Assembly (NCBI RefSeq): GCF_946885855.1
Contig: NZ_CAMPHH010000101.1
Location: 1-11,249, forward strand
Direction of reading: 5' to 3'
DNA: 11,249 nt
Origin: an uncultured Actinotalea sp.
GTDB taxonomy: Bacteria > Actinomycetota > Actinomycetes > Actinomycetales > Cellulomonadaceae
The notes under the pieces are model-generated. The model had not been told where the DNA came from. It saw nothing but the letters and a program-made list of their open reading frames with translations, and searched no databases. Both the position numbers and the translations under genes were made by a program. Below, in pieces: positions 6,504-11,249 of the stretch. Each line of letters starts with the position of its first letter. The stretch's first letter is position 1.

Positions 6504-7930
6504 CGCAGCCCTACCGCGACCGTCTTGGTCTGGGTGTAACCCAGCATGCCCTCGACCCCCTTCTCTCTCCCGTAGCCAGAGGCCTTCCACCCGCCGAAGG
6601 GGAGGTCGACGCCTCCCGCGGCCCCGTACGTGTTGACGAAGACCTGCCCGGCCACCAGGTCCTGAGCGAGCCGGTGAGCGCGGGCGACGTCTCGGGTCCA
6701 CACCGCCGCGACCAGGCCGTACTCCGTGCCGTTCGCCAGCTCCACCGCCTCGCGATCCCCGTCGAACGGGGTGATCCCGAGCACCGGGCCGAAGACTTCC
6801 TCCTGGGCGATCGGCAGCTGCGGGTCGACCTGGTCCAGGAGCGTCGGGCGGTAGTAGAAGCCGCCGCCCAGCCCCTCGTCCTGCGGCACATGGCCACCGG
6901 TCACCACCCGTACGTGCGGGCGCGCCGCCTCGACCATGGCAGCGATGCGATCACGCTGCCGCCGGTTGATGACGGCGCCCAGGTCGGCGTCGGCCATGCC
7001 GGGTGCGACCACCATGGCGTCGAAAGCGGTCCTGATCCGGTCGACGACCTCGGCGTGGACCGACCGCTCGACCAGCACGCGAGACCCTGCGGAGCAGGTC
7101 TGCCCGGCGTTCTGGACGATGGCGTTGACGATCAGCGGCACCGCGTGATCAAGATCGGCGTCCGCGAACACGAGGTTGGGGCTCTTCCCTCCGAGCTCGA
7201 GGACGACGGGACGGACGTTGGCCGCCGCGGCCGTCGCGATGGCCGTCCCCACGGGACGGGACCCGGTGAACGAGATGTGGTCGACGTCCCGGTGGCCGAC
7301 GAGAGCGGCCCCGGCCTCAGGTCCCAGGCCCGTGACGACGTTGAGCATGCCGGGCTCCAGGCCCGCCTCGAGAGCCAGACGCGCGATCTCCACGGCCGTG
7401 ACGGGCGTGTCCTCGGCGGGCTTGAGCACGGTGCAGTTGCCCGCCGCCAGCGCCGGAGCCAAGGTGCGCGCGGTCATCTGCAGGGGGTAGTTCCACGGGG
7501 TGACGTGCGCCGTCACCCCGAACGGCTCGCGCACGGTGAACGCGACGAGCCCGTCAGCCTGCGGGAGGGTCTCCCCGTGCAGCGTGCGCAGCGCCGCAGC
7601 GTAGAACTCGAAGTACCGGGCGGTGGCCGCGACGTCCGCCCGCGCCTGGCGCAGCGGTTTGCCCACGTCCCGGCACTCGAGCTCGGCGAGTCGCTCCCCG
7701 TCCCGGCGCACGAGGCGGGCGAGCTCGGCGAGGACGCCGCTGCGCCACTCCGGTCCGTTCTTGCGGGTCCGCCGAAAGGCGGCGCGGGCCGCGTCGACCG
7801 CGAGATCCACCTCCGCCGGACCGCCGCGGCTGACCTCGGCGAGCGCCTCTCCGGTCGATGGGTCGAGGTCGACGAAGCGGTCCGCCGTGAGGACGTCCTT
7901 GCCGTCGATGATGCAGGGAATGGGCTCCAC
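6500..7930 (-). CDS. NAD(P)-dependent aldehyde dehydrogenase
   Basis: This is a full-length aldehyde dehydrogenase of about 476 aa, betaine-aldehyde/vanillin dehydrogenase-like, oxidising an aldehyde to its acid. Numbered from GTG 7930, it has the oxyanion asparagine in TPWNYP (N147), the cofactor motif FTGS (221-224), the general-base glutamate in LELGGKSP (E245), the nucleophile in QNAGQTCSAGSR (C279), and the C-terminal EEVFGPVL and PFGGWKASGYGREKG signatures. The GTG start is preferred because GGAGG lies 5 nt before it; ATG 7942, four codons upstream, has no ribosome binding site but is possible. It lies 63 bp after the SDR stop and overlaps the CoA-transferase start by 4 bp. With the SDR it forms an alcohol-to-aldehyde-to-acid module, presumably making the acid that the rest of the cluster consumes. 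Confidence 0.93.
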   Translation of the reverse strand: MEPIPCIIDGKDVLTADRFVDLDPSTGEALAEVSRGGPAEVDLAVDAARAAFRRTRKNGPEWRSGVLAELARLVRRDGERLAELECRDVGKPLRQARADVAATARYFEFYAAALRTLHGETLPQADGLVAFTVREPFGVTAHVTPWNYPLQMTARTLAPALAAGNCTVLKPAEDTPVTAVEIARLALEAGLEPGMLNVVTGLGPEAGAALVGHRDVDHISFTGSRPVGTAIATAAAANVRPVVLELGGKSPNLVFADADLDHAVPLIVNAIVQNAGQTCSAGSRVLVERSVHAEVVDRIRTAFDAMVVAPGMADADLGAVINRRQRDRIAAMVEAARPHVRVVTGGHVPQDEGLGGGFYYRPTLLDQVDPQLPIAQEEVFGPVLGITPFDGDREAVELANGTEYGLVAAVWTRDVARAHRLAQDLVAGQVFVNTYGAAGGVDLPFGGWKASGYGREKGVEGMLGYTQTKTVAVGLR

Positions 7931-7986
7931 GCTGGCCTCCATGTTCGCGTTCGCAGGGGTGGACCGGGCATCGGTCGGGCAGGGCG

Positions 7987-8004
7987 GCAGCGTCTAGACG
8001 CTGC
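7987..8004. repeat. Perfect 18-bp palindrome across the SDR stop codon
   Basis: GCAGCGTCTAGACGCTGC is self-complementary and includes the SDR stop TAG (7994-7996 on the minus strand). In the transcript it could form a 6-7-pair hairpin in the short SDR-ALDH gap. It may affect mRNA processing or relative expression within the operon, or may bind a protein. No T tract follows, so a full terminator is unlikely. Confidence 0.4.
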
Positions 8005-8797
8005 GTCCGCCGTCGACCGGCAGGACGACCCCGGTGATGAACGCGGCGGCGTCGGAGGCGAGGAACGCCGTGGCCTCCGCGACGTCCGACGGTTCGGCCA
8101 GCCGGCCCAGGGGGATGCCTGCGATGAACCGCTCCCGGGCCGCGTCGGGGTCGTCCGACCCGAGAAAGCGCGCGAGCATGGGCGTGTTCGTGGCGACGGG
8201 GGCGAGGGCGTTGACGCGGATCCGGTCAGGTGCGAGCTCCAGGGCGAGCGTGCGGGCGAGGTGGTTCACCGCGGCCTTGCTCGAGGCGTAGGCGGCGAAC
8301 CCGGGGCGGGCACGCTCGCCCATGACGGACCCCACGATGACGACGGAGCCGCCCCCCGCCCGTCGCAGCGCCGGCGCGGCTGCCGTGACGGAGAGCCAGA
8401 CGCCCTTGACGTTGACCGCGAAGGTCCGGTCGAACTCGTCCTCGGTGAGTTGGGTGAACGGCGTCGGGGTGCCGGCAACTCCCGCGTTGCAGGACAGGAT
8501 GTCCAGGCGTCCGAACGCCTCCTCGGCGGCCGCGACCATGGCGAGGGTGTCCTCGGCGGACGTCACGTCCGCGCGGACGGGGACCGCCCGGCCGCCGGAC
8601 GCCACAATCTCCCCGGCCACGGCTTCGGCGCCGTCGCCGTTGCGGTCCGCGACGACGACCCGCACGCCGTCCGCCACGAGCCGGATCGCGACCTGGCGAC
8701 CGATGCCGCTCCCACCGCCGGTGACGACGGCGACCGGCCCGGAGCCGTCGTCCTCAAGGCTCGGACGGGTGCGCTGGACGTGCTCGGGAGTCCTCAC
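7994..8797 (-). CDS. Short-chain dehydrogenase/reductase (classical SDR)
   Basis: This 267-aa Rossmann-fold oxidoreductase interconverts an alcohol and a carbonyl. It shows TGGGSGIG (26-33), an acidic residue at the end of strand 2 (VVVAD, D51) that favours NAD over NADP, NAG (104-106), helix-4 asparagine N129, and the catalytic set S157, Y170 and K174 (YASSK), followed by the VLPVDGG C-terminal signature. GTG 8797 is chosen because GAGAGG lies 7 nt upstream; a longer frame from 8866 would add about 23 residues of poor quality and run into the divergent promoter. It is the first gene of the minus-strand arm and is divergent from the CitE-like gene across 87 bp. By context it likely oxidises a primary or secondary alcohol whose aldehyde goes to the next enzyme; the substrate is unknown. 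Confidence 0.9.
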   Translation of the reverse strand: MRTPEHVQRTRPSLEDDGSGPVAVVTGGGSGIGRQVAIRLVADGVRVVVADRNGDGAEAVAGEIVASGGRAVPVRADVTSAEDTLAMVAAAEEAFGRLDILSCNAGVAGTPTPFTQLTEDEFDRTFAVNVKGVWLSVTAAAPALRRAGGGSVVIVGSVMGERARPGFAAYASSKAAVNHLARTLALELAPDRIRVNALAPVATNTPMLARFLGSDDPDAARERFIAGIPLGRLAEPSDVAEATAFLASDAAAFITGVVLPVDGGRSV

Positions 8798-8884
8798 GGG
8801 TGGACCTCTCGGGGAAGGGAGACGACACTGTCGGGTATAGAATGCCTTTCCGAGCAAGTCGTGCACAACTGCTAAGGATTATGC
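8798..8884. promoter_or_regulatory. Divergent promoter region of the catabolic cluster
   Basis: These 87 bp drive both arms of the cluster. On the plus strand TAGAAT (8838-8843) is a plausible -10 box about 42 bp before the lyase start. On the minus strand TATACC, overlapping the same positions, could serve the SDR arm. The -35 elements are weak on both strands, as expected of a regulated promoter. The two-site operator at 8857-8894 lies at the lyase side, downstream of the plus-strand -10 and upstream of the minus-strand one. Confidence 0.5.
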
Positions 8885-8894
8885 ATGATCGGGC
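8857..8894 (+). promoter_or_regulatory. Two-site operator at the start of the lyase arm
   Basis: GATTATGCATGATC (8877-8890) matches the palindrome before gntR at 13 of 14 positions, and the next four bases (GGGC) match too. A weaker TCGTGCA (8859-8865) has its centre 20 bp upstream, the same spacing and order as at 5232-5269. The strong site overlaps the AAGGA ribosome binding site and ATG of the lyase gene, so a bound repressor would block transcript elongation rather than RNA polymerase binding at the plus-strand promoter. Confidence 0.65.
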
Positions 8895-9739
8895 CAGCGG
8901 CGGTCGGTACACCTGTGGCAGCAGCGCGCGCGTTCCTCTTCGTCCCCGGAGTGCGTCCCGACCGCTTCGCACGGGCCGCCGGCTCTGGAGGCCACCCTGT
9001 GCTCGACCTCGAGGACGCCGTGACGCCTGCGGACAAGGCCGCAGCGCGCGAGGCCGTCGGAACCTGGCTCCGCGGCGGCAACGTGGCGGCGGTGCGGGTG
9101 AACGCCCGCGGGACCGAGTGGTTCGAGGACGATGTCCGCGCGGTCGCGTCCCACGCGAGCGCCGTCGTCCTGCCGAAGACGGACTGCGCGGAGGACGTCG
9201 CCGCGGTGCACCGTGCCGCCGGCCGGGAGGTCCCGGTCATGCCCCTGGTCGAGACCCCCCAGGGCGTGCTCCGTGCCGCCGAGATCGCCGGGGCACGCGG
9301 CGTGGTGCGCCTTGCGCTCGGCCACCTCGACCTGGCCGTGACGCTCGGCGTGGATCCCCGTAGTCAGGACGCGCTCCTGCTCACCCGCTCAACCCTCGTC
9401 CTCGCCTCGGCAGCCGCCGGTCTCCCGGGCCCCGTCGACGGGGTGACCCCGGAGGTCCGGGACACCGCGCGCGTCCGGGAGGACACGGCGCACGCGCGCG
9501 AACTCGGTCTGACCGCGCGCCTGTGCATCCATCCGGACCAGGTGGTCCTCGTCGACGAGGGCCTGCGCCCCGCACCGGAGGAGATCGCCTGGGCGCGGTC
9601 CGTCCTCGGGGCGATCGGTGACGGCGGCGACGCGGTCGCCGTCGTCGACGGCCGCATGGTCGACGCGCCCGTGGTGGCCCGTGCCCGCCGAGTCCTCGCC
9701 GCGGACGACCCCGTCGCACCAGGAGGCCCCCATGACTGA
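8885..9739 (+). CDS. CitE-like HpcH/HpaI-family CoA-ester lyase (citramalyl/malyl-CoA lyase type)
   Basis: This 284-aa TIM-barrel, Mg-dependent lyase should cleave a beta-hydroxyacyl-CoA thioester. Signatures run in order: [17 protein letters not shown] (15-31), [11 protein letters not shown] (41-51), the substrate arginine in [14 protein letters not shown] (R71), VVLPKT (94-99), the metal ligand E123 in PLVETPQGV, the metal ligand D149 in [11 protein letters not shown], and IHPDQV (215-220). In most homologues the D149 segment reads FGxxDLAxDLG; here the second Asp is Thr. It is a stand-alone CitE-like protein: no citrate lyase alpha or acyl-carrier subunit is nearby, so citrate is an unlikely substrate. 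Start ATG 8885 has AAGGA 6 nt upstream; GTG 8915 is an alternative that would free the operator. Its end overlaps the hydro-lyase start by 8 bp. Confidence 0.88.
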   Translation: MIGPAAVGTPVAAARAFLFVPGVRPDRFARAAGSGGHPVLDLEDAVTPADKAAAREAVGTWLRGGNVAAVRVNARGTEWFEDDVRAVASHASAVVLPKTDCAEDVAAVHRAAGREVPVMPLVETPQGVLRAAEIAGARGVVRLALGHLDLAVTLGVDPRSQDALLLTRSTLVLASAAAGLPGPVDGVTPEVRDTARVREDTAHARELGLTARLCIHPDQVVLVDEGLRPAPEEIAWARSVLGAIGDGGDAVAVVDGRMVDAPVVARARRVLAADDPVAPGGPHD

Positions 9740-11249
9740 GCCGTCCGACCCGACCTGGACGCCACTGCTGCCGCTGGGTCCCGACACGACGCGGTACCGC
9801 GCGCTCGACCTCGAGCCCCCGACGGTGGTCGAGGCCGCGGGACGGACCTTCCTCGAGGTCGCGCCCGACACGCTCGTCCGGCTGACGGCGACCGCTTTCG
9901 CGGAGATCTCCCACCACCTGCGTGCTGACCACCTCGCGCAGCTTCGCGCCATCGTCGACGACCCCGAGGCGAGCCCCAACGACCGGTTCGTGGCGACGGA
10001 CCTCCTGCGTAACGCCGTCGTCGCGTCCGCGGGTGTCCTGCCGATGTGCCAGGACACCGGCACGGCAACGGTCTACGCGCGCCGTGGCCGGTTCGTCCTC
10101 ACGGACGGACGGGACGCGGAGCACCTGTCCCGCGGTGTCGCCGAGGCGTACCGGACGCTCAACCTCCGGTACTCCCAGCTCGCCCCGCTGACCATGTACG
10201 AGGAGCGGAACACCGGGACCAACCTGCCGGCGCAGATCGAGATCCACGCCGACGGGGACGACACCTACGAGCTCCTCTACCTCGCCAAGGGCGGCGGCAG
10301 CGCCAACAAGACGTTCCTCTATCAGGAGACGAGGGCGGTCCTGGAGCCGGACCGCCTGCTGCGCTTCCTCGGTGAGAAGATCGCGGGCCTCGGCACGGCG
10401 GCCTGCCCGCCCTACCACCTCGCCGTCGTCATCGGCGGTCCCTCCGCGGACTTCACGGTCAAGACCGCCAAGCTCGCCTCCGCACGCTACCTGGACGCGC
10501 TGGCGAGGACCGGCTCGCCGTCGGGCCATGGGTTCCGGGACCTCGTGCTCGAGGAGCAGGTGCTCGCCCTGACCCGCGAGATGGGGTTCGGCGCGCAGTT
10601 CGGCGGCAAGTACTTCTGCCACGACGTCCGGGTGGTTCGTCTGCCACGCCACGGGGGCTCCTTCCCCATCGCCCTGGCCGTGTCCTGCAGCGCCGACCGT
10701 CAGGCTCGCGCGCGGATCACCCGGGACGGGGTGTGGCTGGAGGAGCTCGAGCACGACCCCGGGCGCTTCCTGCCGGACGTTGACGAGCGGACGCTCGACG
10801 GCCCCGCTGTTCCGGTCGACCTGGATGCGCCGATGTCCCTGATCCGCGAGCAGCTGCACGGCCACCCGGTCGGGACCCGGCTCTCGCTGACCGGCACGCT
10901 GGTGGTCGCCCGGGACATCGCGCACGCCCGCTTCCGCCGGCTGCTCGAGGAGGGCCGCTCGCTCCCCGGCTACCTGCGAGACCACCCCGTGTACTACGCG
11001 GGTCCGGCGAAGACGCCCGAGGGAATGCCGTCGGGCTCCTTCGGGCCGACGACGGCGGGCCGGATGGACCAGTACGTGGAGGAGCTGCAGGCGGCCGGCG
11101 GGTCCCTGGTCATGCTCGCCAAAGGCAACCGGGCGCCCCAGGTGGCTCGCAGCTGCCGGACCCACGGCGGCTTCTACCTCGGCACGGTGGGCGGGCCGGC
11201 CGCGCGGCTCGCGCAGGACTGCATCCGCTCGGTGCAGGTCCTCGACATG
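9732..11249 (+). CDS. Class I fumarase-type Fe-S hydro-lyase, fused alpha+beta (3' end outside window)
   Basis: 506 codons are present and no stop is reached; class I fumarases have about 550 residues, so some 40 are missing. The three 4Fe-4S ligands are all present at C106 (LPMCQDTGT), C225 (AACPPYHLA) and C319 (AVSCSADRQ), almost exactly the E. coli FumA positions. [13 protein letters not shown] (187-199), [12 protein letters not shown] (438-449), LAKGNR (462-467) and [13 protein letters not shown] (478-490) complete the alpha and beta domains in one chain. The family includes fumarase, L-tartrate dehydratase and mesaconase, and sequence signatures do not separate them by eye. ATG 9732 lies inside the end of the lyase gene, with AGGAGG (9721-9726) 5 nt upstream, so the two are coupled. 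The partner lyase and CoA-transferase favour mesaconase (mesaconate to citramalate) or fumarase (fumarate to malate). The cluster likely needs protection from oxygen because of this labile Fe-S centre. Confidence 0.92.
   Translation, partial: MTEPSDPTWTPLLPLGPDTTRYRALDLEPPTVVEAAGRTFLEVAPDTLVRLTATAFAEISHHLRADHLAQLRAIVDDPEASPNDRFVATDLLRNAVVASAGVLPMCQDTGTATVYARRGRFVLTDGRDAEHLSRGVAEAYRTLNLRYSQLAPLTMYEERNTGTNLPAQIEIHADGDDTYELLYLAKGGGSANKTFLYQETRAVLEPDRLLRFLGEKIAGLGTAACPPYHLAVVIGGPSADFTVKTAKLASARYLDALARTGSPSGHGFRDLVLEEQVLALTREMGFGAQFGGKYFCHDVRVVRLPRHGGSFPIALAVSCSADRQARARITRDGVWLEELEHDPGRFLPDVDERTLDGPAVPVDLDAPMSLIREQLHGHPVGTRLSLTGTLVVARDIAHARFRRLLEEGRSLPGYLRDHPVYYAGPAKTPEGMPSGSFGPTTAGRMDQYVEELQAAGGSLVMLAKGNRAPQVARSCRTHGGFYLGTVGGPAARLAQDCIRSVQVLDM

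Noticed and set aside
4959..6539. 526-aa plus-strand open frame
   Set aside because: Antisense to the GntR and CoA-transferase genes, with no family motif and no ribosome binding site.
6674..8875. 733-aa plus-strand open frame
   Set aside because: It lies antisense to the SDR and aldehyde dehydrogenase genes, whose catalytic motifs are intact; the reading is arginine/glycine-rich mirror sequence produced by high third-position GC.
9381..11165. 594-aa minus-strand open frame
   Set aside because: Antisense to the lyase and class I hydro-lyase genes, which have complete signatures; low-complexity R/G/P translation.

Overview
The window is GC-rich DNA with strong G/C third-position bias, many GTG starts and RD-heptad GGDEF architecture. 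It looks like a high-GC actinobacterium, possibly of the Pseudonocardiales type, but the genus cannot be fixed from this sequence.

Layout. (1) 1-500: a truncated IS3-type orfA on the minus strand, apparently joined to unrelated insertion-sequence-end DNA at about position 95. (2) 499-2754: ordinary chromosomal genes. These are an unrecognised 149-aa protein and a two-helix LapA-domain (DUF1049) membrane protein on the minus strand, with a divergent soluble diguanylate cyclase whose N-terminus is a long RD-heptad coiled coil. (3) 2755-3930: about 1.2 kb without a credible gene. It holds a run of hairpins (about 3130-3275), two TGGACA repeats one helical turn apart, and the 3' third of a tRNA gene, most likely tRNA-Ala, that has no 5' part; this is a classic attachment-site scar. 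(4) 3931-4445: frameshifted remains of an excisionase-like gene and a tyrosine integrase, the wreck of an integrative element. (5) 4517-11249: an intact catabolic cluster.

The cluster has two divergent arms around 8798-8884. The minus-strand arm is SDR dehydrogenase, then aldehyde dehydrogenase, then CaiB/BaiF CoA-transferase, followed by a separately promoted GntR/FCD regulator. The plus-strand arm is a CitE-like CoA-ester lyase, then a class I fumarase-type Fe-S hydro-lyase that runs off the window. The most economical reading is a C5 (or C4) dicarboxylate pathway. The class I hydro-lyase acts as a mesaconase (mesaconate to citramalate), the CoA-transferase makes citramalyl-CoA, and the CitE-like lyase splits it to pyruvate and acetyl-CoA. 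The SDR and ALDH would feed in by oxidising an alcohol or aldehyde precursor. Fumarate, malate, malyl-CoA and glyoxylate plus acetyl-CoA is the main alternative. No such assignment is proven by sequence alone.

The strongest new observation is regulatory. The 38 bp upstream of gntR and the 38 bp at the start of the lyase-hydrolyase arm align without gaps at 26 of 38 positions. Each has a weak TCGTGCA site and a strong GATYATGCATGATC palindrome with centres exactly 20 bp apart, in the same orientation relative to the gene. This marks the GntR protein as the probable local, autoregulating controller of the whole cluster.
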